Assembly (NCBI GenBank): GCA_027306585.1
Contig: DAHUZJ010000077.1
Location: forward strand, 37,426-101,425
Length of the DNA: 64,000 bases
Direction of reading: 5' to 3'
Source: Acidimicrobiaceae bacterium
GTDB taxonomy: Bacteria; Actinomycetota; Acidimicrobiia; Acidimicrobiales; RAAP-2
Under the pieces are notes generated by a model. It did no database searches and had not been told where the DNA came from. It saw only the letters and a program-made list of their open reading frames with translations. Every line of letters starts with the position of its first letter. Position 1 is the first letter of the stretch. The translations under genes and the position numbers were made by a program. This document shows positions 23,199-31,274 of this stretch, one piece after another.

Positions 23199-23903
23199 TC
23201 AACCCCTCAGCGGCGCCACGTACCGGTACCCGAAGCCGCGCACGCTCTCGATGGGCGACGTCTCCGCATCTGTCCAGGAGAGCTTGCGACGGAGACCGAG
23301 GATGGCGAACTTGATCCGGCCGCGCCCCGCGCCCGGCGCTTGGCGCCATGCCAGCTCGAGCAGTTGGTCGTGCGTGAGCACCTGCCCCGGGTGGCGGACC
23401 AACGCCGCCAGGAGGCGGAATTCGGTCGGCGTCAGCACGACGGGCGAGCCGGCCACCTCCACGCCGCCACGGGCCAGGTCCACCCGGACGCGGCCGTCGT
23501 CGAAGACGGTGAGGTCGTCGTGTGGCGGAGGCCTGCGGCGCAACAGCGAGCGCAGGCGGGCGACCAGCTCGTCGTTTCCGTAGGGCTTGGTCAGGTAGTC
23601 GTCAGCCCCGCCGAGGAGGCCCCGCACCTTCTCGTGCTCCAGGCCACGAGCCGTCAACAGCAGCACCGGGACGTCGCTCAGGTGGCGAAGCCGTTCCAGG
23701 ACTGTCCATCCGTCGAGCTTCGGCAGACCGAGGTCGAGGACCACGAGGTCGGGTCGGTCGTCCGCGAAACGGTCCAGGCCCGCCAGGCCGTCGGCCGCCC
23801 AGCTGGGGACGTACCCGGCGCCCTGCAGCAGGAGCTCGAGCGACCGCCAGATGTCGGGGTCGTCCTCGATGACGAGCACCCGCGGCGCGCTCGCCACGCT
23901 CAC
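23199..23903 (-). CDS. OmpR/PhoB-family response regulator (orphan)
   Basis: A protein of 234 residues. The receiver domain has the acidic pair (VIEDD), the phospho-acceptor Asp in LVVLDLGLPKLDGW, the Thr in LLTARG and the Lys in YLTKPYG. The C-terminal winged helix has LTPTEFRLLAALVRHPGQVL and ends RGFGYRYVAP. It starts at GTG 23903 with GAGG upstream; the long track ORF runs back through tRNA-Ser on the opposite strand. No sensor kinase gene adjoins it, so its partner must be elsewhere. Confidence 0.92.
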   Translation of the reverse strand: MSVASAPRVLVIEDDPDIWRSLELLLQGAGYVPSWAADGLAGLDRFADDRPDLVVLDLGLPKLDGWTVLERLRHLSDVPVLLLTARGLEHEKVRGLLGGADDYLTKPYGNDELVARLRSLLRRRPPPHDDLTVFDDGRVRVDLARGGVEVAGSPVVLTPTEFRLLAALVRHPGQVLTHDQLLELAWRQAPGAGRGRIKFAILGLRRKLSWTDAETSPIESVRGFGYRYVAPLRG

Positions 23904-24163
23904 GGCGCATCCTCGCCTGCACCGCCGCGGCGGTGCTCGGCGTCCGTCATGGGCGTGCCGGTGCCGGGAACGTCGACCGCCGTGCGACGTCCGAACGCTG
24001 CGGCCGTGTCGGCGCTCGCGGTCCCCGCCATGTGTCTCGCCTCCGCCTTCTCTTCGCTCCCGAATGCTACCGCCGAGTCTCGGCGGGCCATCCGACCCGG
24101 CACCGGCACCTCGCCCGGCGGCGATAGCCTCGGCCGTGGCGTGCGGGACACCCCCCGCCTCCG

Positions 24164-24251
24164 GGAGGGATGGCAGAGCGGACGAATGCGCGGCTCTTGA
24201 AAAGCCGTGGGGCTCCGGTCCCCGTGGGTTCAAATCCCACTCCCTCCGCCA
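24164..24251 (+). tRNA. tRNA-Ser (anticodon UGA)
   Basis: Acceptor arms GGAGGGA and TCCCTCC pair. The anticodon stem CGGCT/AGCCG encloses the loop CTTGAAA with anticodon TGA. A long variable arm is present, as expected for serine, the T loop is GTTCAAATC, and CCA is encoded. This tRNA reads UCN codons and is not a tRNA-Sec. Confidence 0.96.
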
Positions 24252-24333
24252 CCCAAGAGACACGACCTCTGGTCCGACGCCGGGCCGACGCGGTGCGACG
24301 GGGCAACCGACCAGACGTGCGAGGAGGACGACG

Positions 24334-24819
24334 GTGACCAGCGAGGCCGAGGCGCCATCGACGCACGTCGCCTCCGACACAGCGGCCATGGACGCGGCGC
24401 TCGTCGAGGCCCGGAAGGCGCTCGCCCACGGCGACGTCCCGGTCGGCGCGGTCGCCGTCGCCGGCGACGGCGTCCTGGCCGCACGGCACAACGAGCGGGA
24501 GCTGCGCGGCGACCCGACGGCGCACGCCGAGCTGCTGGTCCTCCGGGACGTGGCACGGCTGCTCGGCGGTTGGCGGCTGACCGGCGTGACCATCGTGGCC
24601 ACCCTCGAGCCCTGCCCGATGTGCGCTGGTGCCCTGGTGGCGGCCCGGGTGGGACGGCTCGTCATCGGGGCGCCCGACCCTCGCGCTGGAGCCTGCGGCT
24701 CGCTCTACAACCTGTGCGCGGACCCCCGACTGAACCACGAGGTCCCGTTGACGACCGGCGTTCGGGCCGTCGAGTGCGCCGACCTGCTCACCGGCTTCTT
24801 CGCCGAGCGGAGGGGCTGA
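24334..24819 (+). CDS. tadA: tRNA-specific adenosine deaminase TadA
   Basis: A protein of 161 residues that converts wobble adenosine 34 to inosine in tRNA-Arg(ACG). The zinc site is complete: HAE in PTAHAELLVL and PCPMCAGAL. Substrate-loop residues such as VPVGAVAV and GACGSLYNL are present. GTG 24334 follows GAGGAGG. The track ORF runs 5' through tRNA-Ser and should be trimmed. The position between two serine tRNA genes resembles the arrangement in many actinobacteria. Confidence 0.94.
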   Translation: MTSEAEAPSTHVASDTAAMDAALVEARKALAHGDVPVGAVAVAGDGVLAARHNERELRGDPTAHAELLVLRDVARLLGGWRLTGVTIVATLEPCPMCAGALVAARVGRLVIGAPDPRAGACGSLYNLCADPRLNHEVPLTTGVRAVECADLLTGFFAERRG

Positions 24820-24896
24820 CGCGAGGGGCGGCCGTGGCGCGCGAGCCCACGGCCCGCTGACGATCGGCCGTGCCGCCAGCCGGTAACCTCTTCGCC

Positions 24897-24985
24897 GGAG
24901 GCGTGCGAGAGCGGCCGAATCGGACGGTCTCGAAAACCGTTGTACCCCCTGGGTACCGTGGGTTCAAATCCCACCGCCTCCGCCA
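24897..24985 (+). tRNA. tRNA-Ser (anticodon CGA)
   Basis: Acceptor arms GGAGGCG and CGCCTCC pair. The anticodon loop CTCGAAA carries CGA. A long variable arm (around TTGTACCCCCTGGGTACC), T loop GTTCAAATC and encoded CCA are present. Confidence 0.96.
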
Positions 24986-25450
24986 GAGGCTCCCCGGAGG
25001 GCCGTAGGCAGAGTGGACGAGGGCCCCGGCCCGGCGGCCCGGCGAGGGTCCCGGCCGGGGCCTTCGTCGGTCATGGCGGCCTCGCCCACAGGCACCGCCG
25101 GCCGCTCCCGAGCGCTCCCGAGCTCTGCGCCGAAGGTCCGGATGGTCCTCGGGACGCGACCACGAGGTACGCCCGGCGTCCCGCTCACGGCCGTTCCGTC
25201 CGACGCCATCCGGGCGGGGGGGCGGGACGAACCACGGCGGCGAAATCCTAAGAAAGAAAACTGGGTTTTCTTTCTTAGTGCAATTGTCGGTTCGGCGCTC
25301 CTACGCTTTTGCCGACCTATGAAGACGATAGATAAATCTAGCACACGATTTCGGCGCCTGCATTCCGCATTTCACAGAGGCGCACACCGCCGCGTGCGCC
25401 GACCGTTCTGCCGAGACGGACGGTCTCGGGCACGGACGGAAGGCGGCAGC
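24986..25450 (+). other. 465-nt intergenic stretch with an AT-rich island upstream of the adhesin gene
   Basis: No convincing gene lies here; the upstream extension of the adhesin ORF is GC-rich filler. About 25240-25375 is clearly AT-richer than anything else in the window. It holds the perfect hairpin described separately and a possible promoter, TTGCCG (25309), 17 nt, ATAAAT (25332), which would place the transcript start about 110 nt before the adhesin ATG. No SRP RNA signature was found, although some actinobacteria have that gene near tadA. Confidence 0.6.
25248..25278. repeat. AT-rich 14-bp perfect inverted repeat with 3-nt loop
   Basis: Arms CTAAGAAAGAAAAC and GTTTTCTTTCTTAG are perfect complements around TGG. 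The composition is purine-only on one arm and pyrimidine-only on the other, apart from the ends, and is in strong contrast with the surrounding GC-rich DNA. It could be a bidirectional terminator between the tRNA/tadA transcript and the adhesin operon, a protein-binding site, or the end of a former mobile element. Confidence 0.85.
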
Positions 25451-28400
25451 ATGTGGCGGGCGGCTCGGGCGTTGGCGACGCTGCTCGTCGCTGGTGGCAT
25501 CGGATCGATCGCGGCCGGGATCGACCAGCTGGCGTCGCCCGCCACCGTTGCGGGCGCGGCGAACGGTTACGGGCCTGGCGTCGGTCCACAGACACCGACG
25601 GGTCACTGGGGCGGCGCCTACGTGCTGCAGGGTGTTCCCGGCTACGGCTACTGCATCCAGCCCGGTGCCGCCGACCCGATCGAGCTGAGCGCCACGACGT
25701 GGTCCCCCGTGCCCTATCCGGGCAGCAGGCTCTGGTCGAACGGGCAGATGGCGGCACTCGCGTACTTCGCCGAGCGCTACCAGGGCACCGGCTATGGCGG
25801 CTACTCGGTCAGCCAGACGACCGCCGCCATCGCCGACGTGGCATACGCGTCGGCCGGGGGGACAACCCCACCCTCCAGCAGGCCACCGGCGCAACTGCTC
25901 GCCGACGTCGAGGCGTGGATCGTGACGTACGCCGGGCCCTGGACCATCGCCGTCTCGATGACACCGCCGGCGGGGGCCACGTTCGCCCCCTCGACCAACT
26001 ACTCGGGCACCATCACCGTGCGGAGCGCCACCGGAGCCGGCGTAGGTGGCCTCGAGCTCATCCCCCCCGCCACCGGGGGACCCTCGACCGGCGAGATCAG
26101 CAACTTCGTCTGGCTCCAGCCGACCACCGATGCAGCCGGCGCGATGGGGTTCCAATGGAACATCGACAGTTCCCCACCGGGCGGCTCGTTTGCCGCCGGC
26201 GGAATAGGCATTATCGGAGGAGCTCCAGGGACAGCACCACCGACGTACGGGACGCCCACCGGGGTGGGCGGCCAGACGATGCTCGTCTCCGGAGCGCCCG
26301 CTGGCCCGACGACCAGCTTCAGCGGTGTGGTCGCTGCGTCGGCGACAGACCACGGCACGATCTCGATCGACAAGGCGGTCGCCGACGCGTCCTTCTACCA
26401 GCCGGTCGGTGCCGTCTTCCAGGTACGCAACGGGGCCGGCCAGGTGCTCGACACCCTCACCACCAACATCGACGGACAGGCCGGACCGTCGATCCCGCTC
26501 ACAGCGCCTCTGAGCGGCGCCCTCTACGACGTGCACGAGGCCGTCGCCCCGCTGGGCTACCTGCCCGCGCCCGACCAGGTCGTGCGCGTCTACCCCAACC
26601 AGGACACGGTCGTCACCTACAGCGGCGCCAACGAGGAACCGTCGGTGAACGGCCAGCTCGAAGCGCGCAAGGTCGACGCCCAGACCGGCCAGCCACTGGC
26701 GGGTGCGGTGTTCGACTTCCACTTCGACCGGACAAACCGCGGCACGTACCCCGAGGACCTGGGCCAGTGCACCACGGGTGCCAACGGTGCCTGCCAACCA
26801 CCCCAGCAGACGGCACCTGGCGGATGGCTCCCCGGCTGGTACCGGGTGACAGAGGTGCGTCCACCGTCTGGCTACTCGCGCACGGGGACGTCGGCGACCC
26901 AGTACGTGTTCGTCCGCCCGAACACGACGGCGGTGGCCACGGTCACGTTCGCGGACCTGGCGCTCGGGAGCCTCCAACTGCGCAAGTCGGGCAACGACAC
27001 GGCGTACTGGCCCGTCGCCGGCGCCGCGTTCAGCGTCGCCGGCCCCGCACCGTCCGCCTCCGTGGTCGGGACATTGGTGGTCGGGTCCACAGGAGCCTCC
27101 AACGTCCTCACCAGCCTGGTGCCGGGCACCTACACCGTCACCGAGACCCGGGCACCCCCGGGCTACGGGACGGTCGCACCGTTCACGACCTATGTCGCCC
27201 CCGGGCACGCCACGACGGTCGTGTCGGCGGTGGACGCGGTGCAGCCCGGCACGCTGGTGATCCGAAAGACCGACCGGCTGACGGGCGTGCCGCTCGCCGG
27301 TGCCACGTTCGAGACGGCGTACGACAGCCACGACGACGGGACCTTCGACGTCGACCTCGGCACGTGCACGACCGGTGCCGCCGGGACGTGCGCTCCTCCG
27401 CCCAACGACGGCACCGGGTTCCTGCCCGGTCGCTACCGGGTGACGGAGGTCGCGGCGCCGGCCGGGTACGCCCTCCCCACACCGGCGCCAAGCCAGACGA
27501 TCGTCGTGGACCCGGCTGCGTCGGCGACCTTCTCCTTCACCGACCAGGAGCTCGTCGGCGCGTCGTTCCTCAAGGTGGCCACGGGAAGCGTCAACCCCAC
27601 ACTGCTGGTCCTGGCCGGTGCCGTCGTCGACGTCACCGCCGGGCCGACCTACGGTGGGACCGTCGTGGCCTCGTGCACGACGGCGGCCGACGGCAAGTGC
27701 ACCACCGGCGAGACCCTCCTGGCGGGTGACCCCTACTGCTGGCGCGAAGTGACGGCGCCCCCCGGGCTTGCCGCTGGGGCGACCGGCTGCTTCACGGCCT
27801 CCGACGCCCAGGCCACAGAGCCCATCGTCGTGAGCGATCCGGGGCGCTTCGTCCCGATCGCCGCAAAGAAAGTCGACCGGGCCGACCCATCGGTCACCCT
27901 CCCCGGCGCCGTGTTCGACCTGTACCGGGTCGACGGTGGCCACGGACCGTCGGCGCCCACCCCGCCCGCCGACGCCCGCCTGGAGGCAGGGCAGACGTGG
28001 GTCGCCCGGTCGACCTCCGGCCCGACAGGCGTGGCGACGTTCCCGCTCGAGCTCCCCGGCTACGCGTACTGCGTGGTCGAGCATGCCGCACCGCCGGACT
28101 ACGTCACCGTCCCGACAGAGCACTGCACCGGCGTGCTAACCGGACCGCAAGGGACACCGCCGGTCGCCGTCACGGTGACCGTGCCCGACACACCGGTCGA
28201 GGTCAGCGTGACGGCCCGCAAGTTCAACACCGCCACGCCGGGCACCGGGATCCCCGATGCCGTCTACGACCTGTACGTCGAAGGTGCGGGACCACCGGGC
28301 GGTCCGTCAACGACAGCGCCCTCCGGGGCGGCGACGATCCCGGGGGCCAAGTGGTGGGCCCGCGGCACCACGGCGGCCACAGGGTCCCTCGGCTTCCAGG

Positions 28401-29056
28401 TCCCGGCCGGCTACGCGTGGTGCCTGCACGAGGTGAGCGCCCCCGTCGACTACACGCTCGACCCGGCGCTGCACTGCACGGCCACGGTCACGGCCTCGGG
28501 GACAGCGGGGCACGTCCGCGTCGCCCTGCCGGAGACGACCGCCCTGGTCGAGGTCTACGCCCACAAATTCAACGCGCTCGCACCGGACACCAGCATCCCC
28601 GGCGCCACCTATGAGATGGTCGGCCAGGGTCCCGTCCCGGCCGGCTGGTCGGCGTCCCCCGACCCCTTCCACTACCTGGTGCCGGCCGGTGACTGGTACG
28701 TCGGCACGACCACGACCGACGCGCAGGGGCTCGCCAGCTGGACGGTGCCGGCCGGCCACTCGTGGTGCCTTCACGAGATCCACGCACCGGCGGGGTACGC
28801 GCTCGACACCGGCTGGCACTGCACCGGGCTCGTCACCACGCTGACGCCAGCACCGAAGGCGACGGTGGCGCTGCCAGAGGTCGCGATCCGCACGGTCATC
28901 GCCACGGCGACCGCCAGCTCCTCCGCCACCCTGGCCTTCACCGGCGGTCCCGGCACGCTGCCCGTGGCTGCCGGCTCGGGCTCCGCGGTCGCCGGCATCT
29001 CGCTCATCGTGGTCACGCGACGGCGGCGCACGAGGCCAGGGGGGAGGCTCCGGTGA
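25451..29056 (+). CDS. Large surface adhesin: thioester-type N-terminal domain, eight SpaA/Cna-B-like repeats, LAxTG sorting signal
   Basis: A secreted, wall-anchored protein of 1201 residues. Residues 1 to about 36 are a signal peptide. Residues about 40-190 resemble the TQXA/thioester domain: Cys68 in GYGYCIQPG and Gln122 in SVSQTTAAIADVAYA could form an internal Cys-Gln thioester that bonds covalently to host or neighbour-cell amines. From about residue 300 there are eight prealbumin-like repeats. Each opens with a Lys strand (LEARKVD, LVIRKTD, VTARKFN) and closes with an E-box (YRVTEVRPPSGY, WCLHEVSAPVDY), the pattern of isopeptide-stabilised Cna-B/SpaA domains. The end is LAFTG (residue 1161), a hydrophobic helix and RRRR, a class E sortase signal. 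ATG 25451 follows GGAAGG. The next gene overlaps by GTGA. Confidence 0.9.
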   Translation: MWRAARALATLLVAGGIGSIAAGIDQLASPATVAGAANGYGPGVGPQTPTGHWGGAYVLQGVPGYGYCIQPGAADPIELSATTWSPVPYPGSRLWSNGQMAALAYFAERYQGTGYGGYSVSQTTAAIADVAYASAGGTTPPSSRPPAQLLADVEAWIVTYAGPWTIAVSMTPPAGATFAPSTNYSGTITVRSATGAGVGGLELIPPATGGPSTGEISNFVWLQPTTDAAGAMGFQWNIDSSPPGGSFAAGGIGIIGGAPGTAPPTYGTPTGVGGQTMLVSGAPAGPTTSFSGVVAASATDHGTISIDKAVADASFYQPVGAVFQVRNGAGQVLDTLTTNIDGQAGPSIPLTAPLSGALYDVHEAVAPLGYLPAPDQVVRVYPNQDTVVTYSGANEEPSVNGQLEARKVDAQTGQPLAGAVFDFHFDRTNRGTYPEDLGQCTTGANGACQPPQQTAPGGWLPGWYRVTEVRPPSGYSRTGTSATQYVFVRPNTTAVATVTFADLALGSLQLRKSGNDTAYWPVAGAAFSVAGPAPSASVVGTLVVGSTGASNVLTSLVPGTYTVTETRAPPGYGTVAPFTTYVAPGHATTVVSAVDAVQPGTLVIRKTDRLTGVPLAGATFETAYDSHDDGTFDVDLGTCTTGAAGTCAPPPNDGTGFLPGRYRVTEVAAPAGYALPTPAPSQTIVVDPAASATFSFTDQELVGASFLKVATGSVNPTLLVLAGAVVDVTAGPTYGGTVVASCTTAADGKCTTGETLLAGDPYCWREVTAPPGLAAGATGCFTASDAQATEPIVVSDPGRFVPIAAKKVDRADPSVTLPGAVFDLYRVDGGHGPSAPTPPADARLEAGQTWVARSTSGPTGVATFPLELPGYAYCVVEHAAPPDYVTVPTEHCTGVLTGPQGTPPVAVTVTVPDTPVEVSVTARKFNTATPGTGIPDAVYDLYVEGAGPPGGPSTTAPSGAATIPGAKWWARGTTAATGSLGFQVPAGYAWCLHEVSAPVDYTLDPALHCTATVTASGTAGHVRVALPETTALVEVYAHKFNALAPDTSIPGATYEMVGQGPVPAGWSASPDPFHYLVPAGDWYVGTTTTDAQGLASWTVPAGHSWCLHEIHAPAGYALDTGWHCTGLVTTLTPAPKATVALPEVAIRTVIATATASSSATLAFTGGPGTLPVAAGSGSAVAGISLIVVTRRRRTRPGGRLR

Positions 29057-30264
29057 GGCCGCTCGGAGCCGGAGCCAGGCTGGCGGTCGCGGCCCACCTG
29101 GCCGGAGCATGGTTCGCCGTGACGGTGCTGCTGGCCGCCAGCGCGCCGGCGGCGGCGCACCCCACGGCCGCCCGCTCCTCGGCCGGGCAGGCGATCGGCA
29201 TCACCACAACGTGCCCTGGACCGGGGTGTCCCTACGTCCCGGCCACTGCCGATGAAGCCGGCATCGCCACCGACGTCCTGGCCCGGATCAACCTGGAGCG
29301 GGCCGCTCCGGCACGGGACTACTCGTACCAAGGGGGGCAGGCGGCGCTCATGCCACTAGCCCCCGCCCCGGCAGCAGCCCAAGATGCGGCGCAGGCAGCA
29401 GCCGAATGGCAAGCGACCCACGGCTTCGTCGCCGACTATCGAGGTCCCGTCCCGACCGGAACCCGTTACACCACGGGCGGCAACGCAGCCGGGGCCGGTG
29501 ACTCCGCCGGGATCGACGACGCGATCATGCACTCGTACGGCCACGCGCTGGGAGAGCTGTCGGCCGCGCCGACCCAGGTCGCGATAGGCGCCGCCTGCAC
29601 GAGTGCCGGCACCCTCTACGTGACGGAGGACTTCTACGACCCGAACCGGGCGGCCTGGTCGCAGGGGCAGGTCCGGCTCGCCGCCGAATTGGCGCACGAC
29701 AGCGTCTACGCGGAATCCGGTGGGACGGTCACGACGGTCACGGACGGCAGCGGCTCGGGGCCGGCCCAGGACTACCTGCCCCAACAGCCGATCGTGGCCG
29801 GCTACGGCACCAATTTCTCGGACCTGTACGCGACGGGCTCGGACTGGACCTGCAGCGGGGCCCGCTTTCCGCCCGGGAGCTCGCCGAGCTCCCCGCTCCC
29901 GGTCCCCGTGGTCGCCATTGCCAGCTCGGCGGACGGCCACGGGTACCTCCTGGCCGACGCTGCGGGCGCCGTGGACGTCCACGGCGACGCGGCGTTCCAC
30001 GGCGACTTGGCGGCCGCGCCCCCCAGCGCTCCGATCGTCGACGTGGCGCCGACCGCCGACGGCGGTGGCTACTGGATGGTGGGGGCCGACGGCGGCGTGT
30101 TCGCCTTCGGTGACGCCGGGTTCATGGGCTCGTTGCCGGGCGTGGGCGTGCACGTGGACGACATCGTGGGGATCGCTGCGCCACCCTCACGGGCGGGCTA
30201 CTGGCTCGCAGGGCGTGACGGCGGGGTCTTCGCGTTGGACGTCCCCTTCTATGGCGCCGCTTGA
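29053..30264 (+). CDS. Secreted CAP (SCP/PR1)-domain protein with C-terminal YWMVGADGG-type repeats
   Basis: A protein of 403 residues with a signal peptide (hydrophobic stretch ending ASAPAAAH). Residues about 60-250 form a CAP-like domain, including LARINLERA, AEWQATHGF and AIGAACTSAGTLYVTEDFY. The C-terminal 115 residues hold about three beta repeats of the type YWMVGADGGVFAFGDAGF, which I associate with exported proteins of Acidimicrobiia. GTG 29053 overlaps the adhesin TGA, so the two proteins are probably made together and act at the cell surface. The protein ends shortly after its third repeat. Confidence 0.88.
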   Translation: MRPLGAGARLAVAAHLAGAWFAVTVLLAASAPAAAHPTAARSSAGQAIGITTTCPGPGCPYVPATADEAGIATDVLARINLERAAPARDYSYQGGQAALMPLAPAPAAAQDAAQAAAEWQATHGFVADYRGPVPTGTRYTTGGNAAGAGDSAGIDDAIMHSYGHALGELSAAPTQVAIGAACTSAGTLYVTEDFYDPNRAAWSQGQVRLAAELAHDSVYAESGGTVTTVTDGSGSGPAQDYLPQQPIVAGYGTNFSDLYATGSDWTCSGARFPPGSSPSSPLPVPVVAIASSADGHGYLLADAAGAVDVHGDAAFHGDLAAAPPSAPIVDVAPTADGGGYWMVGADGGVFAFGDAGFMGSLPGVGVHVDDIVGIAAPPSRAGYWLAGRDGGVFALDVPFYGAA

Positions 30265-30693
30265 CGTGGCGCCCGGCCCCCGAGGGCCGCCCGAGCGCAC
30301 ACGAGCACCCCCCCGGTGGCTGGCCAGGAAGCCGCTCCTGCTACGCTGCTTCCTGCAACGGCAGGCGAGAGCCGCCGTGCCCGGCACGTTGCCGGCAGGG
30401 TCTGATTCGAGTTCCGGTTCGAGTTGGGCTGTTCCGTACTCGACAGGAGCTCAGTGTCCCCAACGTCCAGGGCCTTTCCAGTCTCGGCGTGCCCGCAGCC
30501 GCGGTGGCGTGCCGTCCGGTCCTCGGTCCTCAGGCAAGGGGTGCCTCGGCGCTCCGGCACCAAGCCTCATGCTCCGTCCCCGGCCCGAGGCCGCTGACGG
30601 ACACGGAGGACCAGCAAGTAGGGCCGCAGGACGACTGCGGCCGAGAGAGCACCCGGCACCCGTTTGGGGCGCCGGAGAGAAAGCAGAGGCAGC
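30265..30693 (+). other. 429-nt stretch upstream of the cold-shock gene: possible 5' UTR, hairpin and gene remnant
   Basis: No intact gene is supported. A hairpin with arms GGCCGCAG and CTGCGGCC (30621-30641, loop GACGA) lies 53 nt before the cold-shock ATG and may belong to a long structured leader, as is common for csp genes. A short stretch at 30454-30506 resembles the start of a DEAD-box helicase broken by a frameshift and is listed separately. Confidence 0.5.
30454..30506 (+). pseudogene. Possible frameshifted N-terminus of a DEAD-box RNA helicase
   Basis: GTG 30454 stands behind ACAGGAGCTCA. The first frame gives MSPTSRAF; shifting by one base then gives SSLGVPAAAV. Together they look like the F..LGVPA..V opening of actinobacterial RhlE-type helicases. 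Similarity then fades. The match is short and was judged by eye, so this is tentative. Confidence 0.3.
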
Positions 30694-30894
30694 ATGCCAG
30701 TGGGCACCGTGAAGTTCTTCAACAACGAGAAGGGCTACGGTTTCCTGTCCCGCCCCGACGGCGAGGACGTCTTCGTCCACTACTCGAATGTCGAGGGGAC
30801 GGGGTTCCGGAGCCTCGAAGCCGGCCAGCAGGTCGAGTTCGAGATCGGACCGGGCCGAAAGGGCGACGAAGCGCGCAACGTACGGGTCATCTGA
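30694..30894 (+). CDS. Cold-shock protein (CspA family)
   Basis: A complete single-domain OB-fold RNA chaperone of 66 residues. RNP1 is KGYGFL and RNP2 is VFVHY, both needed for single-stranded nucleic-acid binding. I start at ATG 30694, behind AGAGGC; the track ORF adds ten residues. A 15-bp hairpin follows the stop. It destabilises mRNA structure and normally aids adaptation to low temperature or growth transitions. Confidence 0.95.
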   Translation: MPVGTVKFFNNEKGYGFLSRPDGEDVFVHYSNVEGTGFRSLEAGQQVEFEIGPGRKGDEARNVRVI

Positions 30895-30912
30895 CACCGC
30901 CCGTTGCGCGCC

Positions 30913-30947
30913 GCAGCAGGCCGCCCCTGGACGGGGCGGCCTGCTGC
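30913..30947 (+). terminator. 15-bp hairpin downstream of the cold-shock gene
   Basis: Arms GCAGCAGGCCGCCCC and GGGGCGGCCTGCTGC pair perfectly around TGGAC, 18 nt after the csp stop. There is no T-tract, as is common for actinobacterial terminators. The next gene starts 27 nt further on, so readthrough may still cotranscribe it. Confidence 0.75.
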
Positions 30948-30974
30948 CTCACCACGAACGGAAGGAGTGACACG

Positions 30975-31238
30975 ATGGCACGTCCCCGTACCACCTTCGG
31001 CAAGCTCCAGCGCGACCAGGCCAAGCGCGCCAAGGCCCGGGCCAAGCAGGAAGACCGGCTGGCGCGGCGTGCCGAGCGCGCCGACGCCGAGCCGGACGAC
31101 CACGGCCCGACGGAGAACCAGGAGGCGCTGCTGGCGCAGTTCGCCCGCCTCCACGAGGACCTGGCCGACGGCCGGATCTCGATCGACGAATTCGAGGAGC
31201 GCCAGGACGACCTGCGCCAGCGCTTGCGGGTGGACTGA
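30975..31238 (+). CDS. Small basic protein with C-terminal SHOCT-like helical domain
   Basis: A protein of 87 residues. The first half is highly basic and charged (KLQRDQAKRAKARAKQEDRL) and probably helical or nucleic-acid-binding. The second half, LHEDLADGRISIDEFEERQD, fits the short C-terminal SHOCT domain (L..L...G.It.eEFe..K..L). ATG 30975 follows GGAAGGAG. Its partner and function are unknown; it lies just behind the cold-shock gene. Confidence 0.78.
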   Translation: MARPRTTFGKLQRDQAKRAKARAKQEDRLARRAERADAEPDDHGPTENQEALLAQFARLHEDLADGRISIDEFEERQDDLRQRLRVD

Positions 31239-31274
31239 GCTCCTTCGGGCGGGTTCGGCCCTCGGGACGGCCGC

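Noticed and set aside
23900-24151. 83-residue minus-strand ORF overlapping the response regulator start by GTGA
   Set aside because: No domain, low-complexity composition and it runs into the tRNA-Ser upstream region; a GTGA overlap arises by chance at any GTG-A start.
24986-25240. SRP RNA gene expected near tadA and tRNA-Ser
   Set aside because: The conserved GGTCAGGNCCGGAAGG-type tetraloop region was not found on either strand.
25301-28123. Minus-strand ORF of 940 residues opposite the adhesin
   Set aside because: Antisense shadow of the repeat-rich adhesin; no recognisable domains or ribosome site.
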